Origin: Dehalococcoidia bacterium
GTDB lineage: Bacteria > Chloroflexota > Dehalococcoidia > DSTF01 > JACRBR01
Direction: 5' to 3'
Assembly (NCBI GenBank): GCA_021462855.1
Contig: JAJTXQ010000039.1
Location: 62,001-126,000, forward strand
DNA length: 64,000 bases
Below, in pieces: positions 16,999-25,363 of this stretch. How positions within the stretch are numbered: the first letter of the stretch is position 1; each line of letters starts with the position of its first letter. The position numbers and the translations under genes were made by a program. Under the pieces are notes generated by a model that was given only the letters and a program-made list of their open reading frames with translations, did not search any database and was not told where the DNA came from.

Positions 16999-17769
16999 CT
17001 ATATGGCCAGCTGTGCGAACAGCACGGCGGCGACGATCAGCCCATACCCGATCACGACGACCCGCAGCCATTGCCGCCCGAGCCGCCGCGCTACGCCGAC
17101 GCCCAGGTAGCCGCCCGCCACCGCGCCGGCGGCCATGACCGCGGCGGGCGCCCAGCGCACCGGCCCGAACGCCGCGAACCACAGCACGGCGACGGCGTTG
17201 ATCAGCAGCGACTGCATGCCTTTGAGCGCGTTCGACCGCTGGATGTCGTCCGGCAACAGGATCTGCAGGAACGCGAGCGTGAGGATGCCCAGGCCGGCGC
17301 CGAAGTACGCGCCGTACACCGCCAGCAGGAACGTCGCGACGAACAGCGGCGGCGGCACGTGGTCGCCGCCGCGCGACCCGAGCCGGTGCCGTTCCGCGAA
17401 CGACGACAGCCGATCCTGGATGGCCATCAGCGCACACGCGAAGACGATCAGGAACGGCACGACGACATCGAACGCCGACTCCGGCGTCGACAGCAGCACG
17501 ATCGACCCCGCGATCGCGCCGAGCACGCTCGGCAGCGCGAGCGCGGCGAGGCGCCGCCGCTGCGTCGAAAGCTCGGCGCGGTAGCCAAGCGACCCGCCGA
17601 CGTATCCCGGCCACAGGGCGACGGTGTTCGTCACGTTCGCGGTCTTCGACGAGTAGCCGGCCGCGATCAGCGCCGGAAAGCTGATCAGCGAGCCGCCGCC
17701 GGCCACCGCGTTGATGGCCCCCGCGACGAACGCCGCCGCGAGCAGGCCGGCGGCCTCGAACACATCCAT
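16999..17769 (-). CDS. TauE/SafE family permease, second copy
   Basis: 256 residues from the ATG at 17769. Eight hydrophobic segments; the first repeat begins LLAAAFVAGAINAVAGGGSL and continues into TNTVALWPGYVGGSLGYR, which is characteristic of the YfcA branch. The second begins YGAYFGAGLGILTLAFL. It differs in sequence from the copies at 13503 and 56827, so it is not a recent duplicate. It lies 55 nt downstream of the serine hydrolase start on the same strand and is divergent from the CNBD gene. The transported anion cannot be inferred. Confidence 0.85.
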   Translation of the reverse strand: MDVFEAAGLLAAAFVAGAINAVAGGGSLISFPALIAAGYSSKTANVTNTVALWPGYVGGSLGYRAELSTQRRRLAALALPSVLGAIAGSIVLLSTPESAFDVVVPFLIVFACALMAIQDRLSSFAERHRLGSRGGDHVPPPLFVATFLLAVYGAYFGAGLGILTLAFLQILLPDDIQRSNALKGMQSLLINAVAVLWFAAFGPVRWAPAAVMAAGAVAGGYLGVGVARRLGRQWLRVVVIGYGLIVAAVLFAQLAI

Positions 17770-17854
17770 GCCGCATAAGATGCCCGCTCGCCGCGGCTGG
17801 CGCCATCGCTGGGCCACGGCGGCCGCCCCTTGACGCCTTTGGTACCATCGCCGC

Positions 17855-18226
17855 ATGACCGTCACGAAGATCCGGGAAGCCGAGCGCTTCCACCACGAAC
17901 AGGCGACCGCGAAGTTCAGCGCGTCCGACGTCATCTTCCAGGAAGGGATGCCCGGCGACTTCGCGTATGTCGTGCAGAGCGGCACCGTCGACCTGTTCAT
18001 CGGTGGCCGGCTCGTCGAGAGCGTGGGGCCGGACGGCCTGATCGGCGAGCTGGCCCTGATCGACCAGGAGCCGCGCAGCGCCGACGCGATCGCGCGCACC
18101 GACTGCGCGCTCGTCCCGATCGACCAGAAGCGATTCAACGAACTCGTGCAGGAAACGCCCGGATTCGCCGTCGATGTCCTGCGCATCCTCGCCCAGCGCA
18201 TCCGCGCGACGCAGTCCGCAGGCTGA
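17855..18226 (+). CDS. Cyclic nucleotide-binding domain protein (stand-alone CNBD)
   Basis: 123 residues, almost entirely one CRP-type cyclic-nucleotide-binding fold: FSASDVIFQEGMPGDFAYVV, then the phosphate-binding cassette region LIGELALIDQEPRSADAIA and a C-terminal helix. No DNA-binding helix-turn-helix and no membrane segment follow. The cassette has GELAL but an E-P-R-S-A rather than a typical R-T/S-A context, so ligand binding is plausible but unproven. TACCAT lies 6 nt upstream of the ATG, suggesting a leaderless transcript; no Shine-Dalgarno is present. Confidence 0.8.
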   Translation: MTVTKIREAERFHHEQATAKFSASDVIFQEGMPGDFAYVVQSGTVDLFIGGRLVESVGPDGLIGELALIDQEPRSADAIARTDCALVPIDQKRFNELVQETPGFAVDVLRILAQRIRATQSAG

Positions 18227-18324
18227 CGCCCGCCTGCCCCGTACCGCGGATTCCGCCGGTCCGAGGCGGACGCGGAGGTTCGGCTCGCCCGCAACGAGCG
18301 GAAGAAGCATGCCGGCGTTCGCGA

Positions 18325-18330
18325 TATGAT
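18325..18330 (+). promoter_or_regulatory. -10 box for the acyl-CoA dehydrogenase gene
   Basis: TATGAT 37 nt before the chosen start at 18368. It contains the alternative ATG codons, so it helps to decide the start. Confidence 0.4.
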
Positions 18331-18367
18331 GCGCCCGAGCGCGGGGCCGGCCGCGCCGAGGACATCG

Positions 18368-20200
18368 ATGGCAGACCCGGGACCAACTCAGCACCAGGGG
18401 CTCGACTTCCGCGCGATCGACGATGTCATCGGGCTGAACTGGTACGACGCTGACCCGAACCTGCGCCAGCTCGTCGAACGCCTCGCCGCGCCGGAGGACC
18501 GCGCGTTCGCCGAAGAGCACCTGCGCCACATGGGCGGCGTCATCGGCGGGCCCGTCGCCGCCCGCGCCGAGATCACGGACAAGCACCCGCCGCGCCTCGA
18601 GCAGTACGACCGCTGGGGCGAAGAGGTGAACGAGGTCGTGCACCACCAGAGCGCGCTCGACACCAAGCGCGACCTCTGGAACGCGGGGTTCTTGGGCCTG
18701 CGCTGGACCGATGAAGTCCGCAGGACGCGCGCCGGCCACCTGCCGCCGGTCGTCAACACCGGCTTCCTGTACTTCCTCAACCAGGCGGAGACCGGCATGG
18801 CCTGCGGTATCGGCATGACGGCAAGCGCGGCAGGCATCGTCAACAGGCACGCGCCGCCCGAGGTCCGCGACCGCTTCCTCCCGCACCTGACCGCCATGGA
18901 CTACGCCGAGGCTTGGGACGGCGCGATGTTCCTGACGGAGATCCGTGGCGGCAGCGACCTGGCCGCGAGCGAGTGCGCCGCCGTGAAGACACCGGACGGC
19001 TGGCGCATCAACGGCAGCAAGTGGTTCTGCTCGAACCTCGACGCCGAGGCGATCCTCGCGCTGGCGCGCACGGAGGACGGCCCGGCGGGGTTGGCCGGGC
19101 TCCTCATGTTCCTCATCCCGCAGCGGCGCGCCGACGGCTCGCGCAACGGGATCCACGTGCGGCGGCTGAAGGACAAGCTGGGCACCCGGGCCGTGCCGAC
19201 GGGCGAGGTCGACTTCGTCGACGCCGAGGCGTACCTCATGGGCAACGAGCCCGGCGCAGCGACGCCCGAGCGCGGCGACACGCCGCGCGAGAAGCGCGGC
19301 GTCAACCGCATGATGGAGATGGTGCAGTCCTCGCGTTTCGGCGTGGCGGTGATGGGCCTCGGCATCATGCGCCGCAGCTTCCTCGAGGCGGCCGTGTACG
19401 CGCACCACCGCACGGCGTTTGGCGAACTGCTCGTCGAGTTTCCGCTCGTGCGCGAGACGCTCGTCGACATGGCGGTCGAGGTCGAAGCCGGCTGCGCGCT
19501 CACGTTCGAGGCGGCGGAAGCGGGCGCGCGCAAGGACCCGCTGTCACGGCGGCTGTACCGGATCCTCGTCCCGCTGGCGAAGTACCGCTGCGCGCGCCGC
19601 GGGCTCGACCTCGCGATCCAGTCGGTCGAGATCCATGGCGGCAACGGCTATATCGAAAACTGGCCGGCGGCGCGCCAGCTCCGCGATGCGATGTGCCACC
19701 CGATCTGGGAGGGCACCGAGAACATCATCTGCCTCGACGTGCTGCGCTCCATGCGCAAGGAACACGCCGAAGAGGCGCTGTTCGCCCGCATCGACCTCGC
19801 GCTCGGGGGCTCGGAGCATCCGGCGGTCGTCGAGACAGCCACCGCAGTCGGCCGCGGCGTCGACGACCTGCGCGAGGCGATCGCGTACCTCGACCAGGCG
19901 CCGGAGCAGGTACGGCTGCTGAACGCGCGCCGCCTCACCGACTACATGGCCGACGTTACGCAGGCGGCGCTGCTTGTCGAGGAAGCGGCGTGGGAGCTCG
20001 AGCACAAGGGGTCCGCCCGCAAGGCGATCGTCGCGCGATACTTCGCTTCACGGCGGCTGGAGGAGCACCCGATCCGCGGGATTACTTCGGGCGAGCGGAC
20101 GCCGCTCGACTTTTTCGAGCCGATTGTGCGCTATCAGCCGGTCTCGCCTTCGGTGTTACCGGCGGCAGCGTTGCGAGCATCCGCTTCGAAACCGCGCTGA
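18368..20200 (+). CDS. Acyl-CoA dehydrogenase, long form
   Basis: 610 residues from the ATG at 18368. Earlier ATGs at 18326 and 18329 fall inside a TATGAT promoter box (18325-18330), which argues for the later start. The size matches the roughly 600-residue FadE-like group rather than the 380-residue short form. Recognisable parts are FLTEIRGGSDLAASE (FAD/substrate-binding), the VQSSRFGVAVMGLG helix, the IHGGNGYIENWPAARQLRD segment and IWEGTENI, around the expected catalytic Glu region. A C-terminal helical extension follows. It should oxidise an acyl-CoA to the enoyl-CoA with FAD. Its last 119 nt overlap the convergent DUF2277 gene. Confidence 0.9.
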   Translation: MADPGPTQHQGLDFRAIDDVIGLNWYDADPNLRQLVERLAAPEDRAFAEEHLRHMGGVIGGPVAARAEITDKHPPRLEQYDRWGEEVNEVVHHQSALDTKRDLWNAGFLGLRWTDEVRRTRAGHLPPVVNTGFLYFLNQAETGMACGIGMTASAAGIVNRHAPPEVRDRFLPHLTAMDYAEAWDGAMFLTEIRGGSDLAASECAAVKTPDGWRINGSKWFCSNLDAEAILALARTEDGPAGLAGLLMFLIPQRRADGSRNGIHVRRLKDKLGTRAVPTGEVDFVDAEAYLMGNEPGAATPERGDTPREKRGVNRMMEMVQSSRFGVAVMGLGIMRRSFLEAAVYAHHRTAFGELLVEFPLVRETLVDMAVEVEAGCALTFEAAEAGARKDPLSRRLYRILVPLAKYRCARRGLDLAIQSVEIHGGNGYIENWPAARQLRDAMCHPIWEGTENIICLDVLRSMRKEHAEEALFARIDLALGGSEHPAVVETATAVGRGVDDLREAIAYLDQAPEQVRLLNARRLTDYMADVTQAALLVEEAAWELEHKGSARKAIVARYFASRRLEEHPIRGITSGERTPLDFFEPIVRYQPVSPSVLPAAALRASASKPR

Positions 20201-20351
20201 TCTCCTTCACGGCCGCCTCGAACGCCTCGGCGTTCGCCCGCGACGGCTGGCGGAAGCCGGACAGCTTGCGCACGAACTGGAGCGCCGCCGCCTCGATGTC
20301 GGCGTCGCTCGCCTGCTCGGCGCCGCGCAACGTTTTGATGCTCCGGCACAT
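20082..20351 (-). CDS. DUF2277 domain protein
   Basis: 89 residues from the ATG at 20351, 2 nt after the stop of the MarR gene. The opening MCRSIKTLRGAEQASD, then AALQFVRKLSGFRQPSRAN and FEAAVKEISAVSKRML, match the small DUF2277 family closely. The C-terminal 20 residues are Ala/Arg/Lys-rich. No function is known. It is likely co-transcribed with the MarR regulator. The last 119 nt lie opposite the end of the acyl-CoA dehydrogenase gene. Confidence 0.8.
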   Translation of the reverse strand: MCRSIKTLRGAEQASDADIEAAALQFVRKLSGFRQPSRANAEAFEAAVKEISAVSKRMLATLPPVTPKARPADSAQSARKSRAASARPK

Positions 20352-20353
20352 CC

Positions 20354-20818
20354 CTACGCGCCTCTGAACGCGCTCTCGTTCGCTTCGATGACGCGCTTGA
20401 GCGCGGCGGCGATGACGCGCGCCTCGTCGTCGGAGATGTGCTCCGCGAAGTGCTCTTCGACGCCGCGAAGGTGCACCGGCGCGGCGCGCTTCAACGCGGC
20501 GCGCCCCTGCGGCGTGATCGCCGCCACGGTGCCGCGCCGGTCCTCCACGCACGCCTCGCGCCGCACCAGGCCGCCCCGTTCCATGCGGTCGAACAGGCGC
20601 GTGAGGCCGCTCTTGCTCAGGAGCACCAATCGGGCCAGCTCTTGCATGCGAAGGCGTCCGCCGTGCCCCTGCAGCTGGTGCAGCACGTCGTACCACGTCA
20701 GCGGGAGGCTCCGCTGCGACTGTAGCTCCTCCTCCAGGACGTCGGTGACGGTGGCGTGCGCCTCGAGCAGAGCGCGCCATGCGGCCATGCGCCGTGCGGT
20801 GGGTTCCAAGTTGCTCAT
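20354..20818 (-). CDS. MarR family transcriptional regulator
   Basis: 154 residues from the ATG at 20818. The winged helix-turn-helix is clear: LTWYDVLHQLQGHGGRLRMQ, split here as the first helices, then ELARLVLLSKSGLTRLFDR (recognition helix) and GGLVRREACVEDRRGTVAAI (wing with the D-x-R signature). MarR proteins usually repress adjacent genes and respond to small aromatic or acyl ligands. The adjacent acyl-CoA dehydrogenase is a possible target, but no operator was identified. Confidence 0.9.
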   Translation of the reverse strand: MSNLEPTARRMAAWRALLEAHATVTDVLEEELQSQRSLPLTWYDVLHQLQGHGGRLRMQELARLVLLSKSGLTRLFDRMERGGLVRREACVEDRRGTVAAITPQGRAALKRAAPVHLRGVEEHFAEHISDDEARVIAAALKRVIEANESAFRGA

Positions 20819-21061
20819 GCACCAATGGTAACGCGGCGCACACCACGACTTCAATCAACGCCCGATCTCGCCATTGCGCGCGCAACCAAGAGAAGCACAT
20901 CCGTGACGTTGATAGATGAAACTGCAATCCGTGTCACGCTCTGCGCCGTCTCGCCGGCGAGCGATTCGGCCCGCAGCGGCACGCCAACAACGCGACGACG
21001 CCTTCCCGCGGCAGCGGTGCGGGCGCGGTTCGCGGGCGACTTTCCGGCAGCGCACGGCCGG

Positions 21062-21095
21062 AAAACGCACCGAGCCCGCGCGGGCGGGCTCGGTG
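21062..21095 (-). terminator. Intrinsic terminator after the tRNA pair
   Basis: On the minus strand ACCGAGCCCGC pairs with GCGGGCTCGGT around a CCGC loop and is followed by GCGTTTT. It lies just downstream of tRNA-Glu, so it probably ends the gltX-tRNA transcript. Confidence 0.75.
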
Positions 21096-21105
21096 TGTGT
21101 TTCAT

Positions 21106-21182
21106 TGGTAGCGCATGCGGGATTCGAACCCGCGATCTCCGCCTTGAGAGGGCGGTGTCCTGGGCCGCTAGACGAATGCGCC
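21106..21182 (-). tRNA. tRNA-Glu (anticodon CTC)
   Basis: A cloverleaf fits on the minus strand. The acceptor GGCGCAT pairs with ATGCGCT (one G-T). The D arm contains GTCTAGCGGCC, the anticodon stem CCGCC/GGCGG encloses the loop CTCTCAA with anticodon CTC, and the T arm is GCGGG-TTCGAAT-CCCGC. The discriminator is A and the CCA end is encoded (21106-21108). It lies 3 nt downstream of tRNA-Gln. Confidence 0.95.
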
Positions 21183-21185
21183 TCG

Positions 21186-21259
21186 TGGCTGGGGATGGAG
21201 GATTCGAACCCCCACATACGGATCCAGAATCCGCTGTCCTACCATTAGACGAATCCCCA
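21186..21259 (-). tRNA. tRNA-Gln (anticodon CTG)
   Basis: A cloverleaf fits on the minus strand. The acceptor is TGGGGAT/ATCCCCA, the D arm contains GTCTAATGGTAGGAC, and the anticodon stem GCGGA/TCCGT encloses the loop TTCTGGA with anticodon CTG. The T arm contains GGTTCGAATCC, the discriminator is G, and CCA is encoded (21186-21188). It begins 42 nt after the gltX stop on the same strand. Confidence 0.95.
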
Positions 21260-21301
21260 AATCGCCCTGAATCCTAGCACGGGCGTTCCAGCCCCGACAA
21301 C

Positions 21302-22768
21302 TTAGAGCGCCCGCGCGGCCGCTTCGATCCGCGCGAGGCAGCGCTCGCGCCCGAGGATCTCCATGCTTTCGAACAGCGGCGGCGTGACCCTGCGGCCGGT
21401 CACCGCGACGCGGACCAGCGAGAAGAGGTCGCCCGCCTTCACGCCGACCTCGTCGGCGAGCGCGCGCATCGTTGTTTCGATCGGCGCGTGCTCCCACGCC
21501 GCGACCTCCGCGAGCGACGCACGGACGCGCGCGAGCGCGGCGCCGGCGTCGGCCGCGCGGTGCGCCCATGCCTTGCCGAGCAACTCGTCGCGGTTGTGGT
21601 GCACCGCTTCGGCGAAGAAGAAGTCGCTGTACTCCGCGACCTCGGCGAGGAGCTTCACCCGCTCGCGGATCAGCGGCACCGTGCGCCGCACGATGCCGCG
21701 GTCGACGGGCCGGGGCACGCGCGGCGGCAGGTCGGCGTCGAGGCGGGCGGCGAACAGCTCGCACAGCAGGGCTTCGTCCATGTCGCGGATGTACACGCCA
21801 TTCATCCACGTGAGCTTGTCGATGTTGAAGACGGCCGGGCTCTTCACCACGCGCTCCAGCGTGAAGTGCGCGATGAACTCCTCGCGCGAGATGATCTCGG
21901 TCTTGTCGTCGAGGGACCACCCGAGCAGGCCGAGGAAGTTGAACAGCGCGTCGGGGAGAAAGCCCTGCTCCAGGTACTCGAACACGCTCGTGGCGCCGTG
22001 GCGCTTGCTGAGCTTCGAACCGTCCGGACCGAGGATCAGCGGCAGGTGCGCGATCACCGGCGGCTCGATGCCGAGCGCGCGGTACATCAGCAGGTGCCGC
22101 GGCGCTGACGGGATCCACTCGTCGCCGCGCAGCACGTGGGTGATGCGCATCGCCTCGTCGTCGACCATGTAGGCCAGGTGATACGTGGGAAACCCGTCGG
22201 ACTTGAGGATGACGAAGTCGTCGAGCAGCGCGACGTCGAACGTGGTGTCGCCATGGATCGCGTCATGCAGCGTTACCTGGCCGTCGAGCGGCGTGCGGAA
22301 TCGCACCACCGGGCCGCGGCCCTCGGCCTCGGCCTCGCGCCTCGACTCGGCGCGGCCAGCTTCGTCGCGGCAACGCCGGTCGTACTTGGGCGGCTGCTTG
22401 AGCCGCTGCTGCTCCGCGCGCACCGCGTCGAGCCGCGCGGACGAGCACCAGCACTCGTACGCATCGCCCTGCTCGACGAGTCGCGCCGCCGCGGCGCGGT
22501 ACAAATCCTGGCGCTCCGACTGTACGTACGGACCGTATGGGCCGCCGATCCCCGGTCCCTCGTCCGGCTCCAGGCCGAGCGCGGCGAGGCTGCGCTGGAT
22601 GCCGTCGACGGCCTCCGGCGAGTACCGCGCGCGGTCCGTGTCTTCCAGTCGCAGGATGAACTGGCCGCCGTGCTTCCGCGCGAGCAGGTAGTCGAACAGC
22701 GCCGTGCGGATGTTGCCGATGTGCGGCACACCCGTCGGGCTGGGCGCGTAGCGGGTACGTACGGTCAT
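21302..22768 (-). CDS. gltX: Glutamate--tRNA ligase
   Basis: 488 residues from the ATG at 22768, where the sequence begins MTVRTRYAPSPTGVPHIGN. The class I signatures are HIGN (16-19) and KLSKRHGATS. The length and LGLLGWSLDDKTE and FNIDKLTWMNG segments are standard for bacterial GluRS. The reading frame continues upstream to 23227 but is not homologous there. The tRNA-Gln and tRNA-Glu genes follow on the same strand within 200 nt, so the enzyme and both possible substrates may share one transcript. Whether it is discriminating, or charges tRNA-Gln for later amidation, cannot be read reliably here. TACGCT lies 6 nt before the ATG, a possible -10 for a leaderless mRNA. Confidence 0.95.
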   Translation of the reverse strand: MTVRTRYAPSPTGVPHIGNIRTALFDYLLARKHGGQFILRLEDTDRARYSPEAVDGIQRSLAALGLEPDEGPGIGGPYGPYVQSERQDLYRAAAARLVEQGDAYECWCSSARLDAVRAEQQRLKQPPKYDRRCRDEAGRAESRREAEAEGRGPVVRFRTPLDGQVTLHDAIHGDTTFDVALLDDFVILKSDGFPTYHLAYMVDDEAMRITHVLRGDEWIPSAPRHLLMYRALGIEPPVIAHLPLILGPDGSKLSKRHGATSVFEYLEQGFLPDALFNFLGLLGWSLDDKTEIISREEFIAHFTLERVVKSPAVFNIDKLTWMNGVYIRDMDEALLCELFAARLDADLPPRVPRPVDRGIVRRTVPLIRERVKLLAEVAEYSDFFFAEAVHHNRDELLGKAWAHRAADAGAALARVRASLAEVAAWEHAPIETTMRALADEVGVKAGDLFSLVRVAVTGRRVTPPLFESMEILGRERCLARIEAAARAL

Positions 22769-22882
22769 GGGCGTAGCGTAGCGGGCGCCGCGCGCAGCCG
22801 CGATCCATCGATACTCGTGCGTCGCGCCTGGGGGCCATATGATCGCGGCATCCGCCATTCCAGACCGAAGGGAGCTGTCAAC

Positions 22883-23071
22883 ATGCCCATCGTCCGTGTC
22901 GAGATGTTCTCCGGCCGTACGCATGCCCAGAAGCAGGAGTTGGCTCGCGCCATCACCGAGGCGGTCGCCAACATCGCCCACACCACACCCGATGCCACGA
23001 TCGTCATCTTCGACGACGTCGAGCGCGAGAACTGGGCGCAGGGCGGCAAGCTGGCCTCCGACGACGAGTGA
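22883..23071 (+). CDS. 4-oxalocrotonate tautomerase family protein
   Basis: 62 residues, the typical size of a tautomerase-superfamily monomer. The ATG at 22883 is preceded by GAAGGGAG. Pro2, which becomes the catalytic N-terminal proline after Met removal, is present (MPIVRVEMFSGR), and the ELARAITEAVANI helix and ATIVIFDDVERENWAQGG strand follow, as in 4-OT proteins. An arginine at position 12 could bind substrate. No catechol-cleavage genes are adjacent, so the substrate is unknown. It is divergent from gltX. Confidence 0.85.
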   Translation: MPIVRVEMFSGRTHAQKQELARAITEAVANIAHTTPDATIVIFDDVERENWAQGGKLASDDE

Positions 23072-23246
23072 GGCGCGGCCAGCGTAGGGGCTCTGCCGAT
23101 AGGGAAACGCGCCCGTCCCGCTGATACTGAGATCGCGACGCCGCGTTCCCGCCGCCACGCGACCATCGCGGGTGTCCGCCCGGGCGGCAGAGCGGCGCTG
23201 CAATGCCGAGCCGTACTTCACAAACACCGGGCGGGCAGTGCTGCTC

Positions 23247-23255
23247 TGATATACT
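23247..23255 (+). promoter_or_regulatory. Extended -10 promoter element for ftsH
   Basis: TG-A-TATACT, an extended -10 element, lies 52 nt upstream of the ftsH ATG. No consensus -35 is needed for this class, and none is evident. Confidence 0.5.
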
Positions 23256-23307
23256 GGGCGGAACCCCCACGTTGTCGCTCTTGCCGGGGGACAAAGGCTA
23301 GGTTTGC

Positions 23308-25293
23308 ATGAGTTCGCGATGGTTGCGCAATAGCTTCATTTACCTGCTGATCCTCATCGCGGTGATCGCGATCGTTTTCTCGTTCTTCCGGGGCGGCGAC
23401 AGCACCAAGAACCTCAGCTTCAGCGAAGTGGTGGCCGCCGGCCGCGAGGGGCGCCTCGAGAGCATCGAGGTGTCCGGGCAAACCCTGAACGTCAACCTCA
23501 AGAACGACCCGCAGAAGTACAAGTCCCGCGTCGGCAAGAGTACCGACGTGGAGCAGGTGCTCGGCGAAAACGGCGTGACCATCGGCGGAGACACGGACAA
23601 GTCCGTCGACATCAAGTACAAGAGCGCGCCGGCATTCGGGAACTGGATCAACCTGCTGATCAACTTCCTGCCGATCATCGTCTTCGGCGCCATCCTCATC
23701 TTCATGATGCGGCAGGCGCAGGGCTCGAACAGCCAGGCGATGAACTTCGGCAAGAGCCGGGCGCGCATGTTCACCGGTAACAAGCCCACCGTCACGTTTG
23801 CCGATGTCGCGGGCGTCGACGAGGCGAAGGAAGAGCTCCAGGAAGTCGTCGAGTTCCTGAAGTACCCGGAGAAGTTCGCATCGCTGGGCGCGCGCATCCC
23901 GCGCGGCGTGCTGCTGGTCGGCCCGCCCGGCACGGGCAAGACGCTGCTCTCCCGCGCCGTCGCGGGCGAGGCGGGCGTCCCGTTCTTCTCGATTAGCGGC
24001 TCCGAGTTCGTCGAGATGTTCGTCGGCGTCGGCGCCAGCCGCGTCCGCGACCTGTTCGACCAGGCGAAGCGCAACTCGCCCTGCATCGTCTTCGTGGACG
24101 AGATCGACGCCGTCGGGCGCCAGCGCGGCGCCGGCCTCGGCGGCTCGCACGACGAGCGCGAACAGACGCTGAACCAGATCCTCGTCGAAATGGACGGGTT
24201 CGACACGAACACGAACGTCATCGTCATCGCGGCCACGAACCGCCCGGACATCCTCGACCCGGCGCTCTTGCGGCCCGGCCGCTTCGACCGCCAGGTGATC
24301 CTCGACCGGCCCGACAGCCGCGGCCGGCAGATGATCCTCGACGTGCACACGAAGGGGAAGCCGTTCGAGAAAGACGTCGAGCTCGGCATCCTGGCGAAGC
24401 AGACACCGGGCTTCTCCGGCGCCGACCTCGCGAACCTTGTGAACGAAGCGGCGATCCTCGCGGCGCGCCGGAACAAGAAGAAGATCGGCATGAACGAGTT
24501 CAACGAGGCCGTTGACCGCGTCATCGCCGGCCCGGAGCGCAAGAGCCGCGTGATCACGCCGAAGGAGAAGGAGATCATCGCCTACCACGAGGCGGGGCAC
24601 GCGCTGGTCGGCCACCTGCTCCCCAACGCCGATGTGCCGTACAAGGTGAGCATCGTCTCGCGCGGCATGGCCGGCGGCTTCACCCGCTACCTCCCCGAAG
24701 AGGACCGCCACCTGATGTCGCGGTCGAACTTCAAGGACATGCTGGCGGCGAGCCTGGGCGGCCTGGTGGCCGAGGAAATCCACCTCGGTGGCGAAAGCAC
24801 CACGGGCCCGTCCGATGACCTGAACAAGGCCACGCACATCGCCCGCAACATGGTTACGCAGTGGGGCATGAGCGAGCGGCTGGGTCCCCGGACGTTCGGC
24901 AACAAGCAGGAACTCGTGTTCCTCGGCCGGGAGATCGGCGAGCAGCGCAACTACAGCGAGAAGGTCGCCGAGGAGATCGACGAGGAGGTCCGCCGCCTCA
25001 TCGACCACGCCTACCAGACGGCGCGCACGCTCCTCACGGACAACCGCGAGCGTCTCGACAAACTCGTGCAGGTCCTGCTCGAGGAAGAGACGATCGAGGG
25101 TGACGACCTGCGCCGCGTGCTCGAGGGCATCGACCGCGAGCCGCCCGCGCCGGAGTCCCCGTCGGCGCCGCTCAGCGCCGACGAGCCGGAGATCAAGGAA
25201 CAGCCCGGCCCGACGCCCAAGCTCGGACCGCCTGGCCTTGCGTGGGGCAGCAGCCAGTCGAACATCTCCCTGGACTCCGACGGTGATTCCTGA
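23308..25293 (+). CDS. ftsH: ATP-dependent zinc metalloprotease FtsH
   Basis: 661 residues of standard FtsH architecture. Membrane helix 1 is at about 10-25 ([18 protein letters not shown]), and a periplasm-side domain to about 110 and membrane helix 2 ([19 protein letters not shown]) follow. The AAA domain has Walker A GPPGTGKT at 205-212, Walker [12 protein letters not shown], and the second-region-of-homology arginines (RPGRFDRQV). The zinc-protease motif HEAGH is at 427-431. It degrades membrane and regulatory proteins as a hexamer at the cytoplasmic membrane. The C-terminal 40 residues are Pro/Ser-rich. A strong terminator follows. Confidence 0.97.
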   Translation: MSSRWLRNSFIYLLILIAVIAIVFSFFRGGDSTKNLSFSEVVAAGREGRLESIEVSGQTLNVNLKNDPQKYKSRVGKSTDVEQVLGENGVTIGGDTDKSVDIKYKSAPAFGNWINLLINFLPIIVFGAILIFMMRQAQGSNSQAMNFGKSRARMFTGNKPTVTFADVAGVDEAKEELQEVVEFLKYPEKFASLGARIPRGVLLVGPPGTGKTLLSRAVAGEAGVPFFSISGSEFVEMFVGVGASRVRDLFDQAKRNSPCIVFVDEIDAVGRQRGAGLGGSHDEREQTLNQILVEMDGFDTNTNVIVIAATNRPDILDPALLRPGRFDRQVILDRPDSRGRQMILDVHTKGKPFEKDVELGILAKQTPGFSGADLANLVNEAAILAARRNKKKIGMNEFNEAVDRVIAGPERKSRVITPKEKEIIAYHEAGHALVGHLLPNADVPYKVSIVSRGMAGGFTRYLPEEDRHLMSRSNFKDMLAASLGGLVAEEIHLGGESTTGPSDDLNKATHIARNMVTQWGMSERLGPRTFGNKQELVFLGREIGEQRNYSEKVAEEIDEEVRRLIDHAYQTARTLLTDNRERLDKLVQVLLEEETIEGDDLRRVLEGIDREPPAPESPSAPLSADEPEIKEQPGPTPKLGPPGLAWGSSQSNISLDSDGDS

Positions 25294-25318
25294 CCGGCAC
25301 CCATAGCGCACGCACACG

Positions 25319-25345
25319 AAGGGGGCTCCAAGTGGAGCCCCCTTT
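25319..25345. terminator. Bidirectional intrinsic terminator between ftsH and the archaellin gene
   Basis: AAGGGGGCTCC (25319-25329) pairs with GGAGCCCCCTTT (25334-25345) around AAGT, with A and T ends on both sides. It serves the two converging genes. Confidence 0.85.
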
Positions 25346-25363
25346 CGCGCGGTATGCGGCGTG

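Noticed and set aside
20819-21061. A possible small gene between marR and the tRNA pair
   Set aside because: Short frames on both strands lack start signals and family features; nothing is supported.
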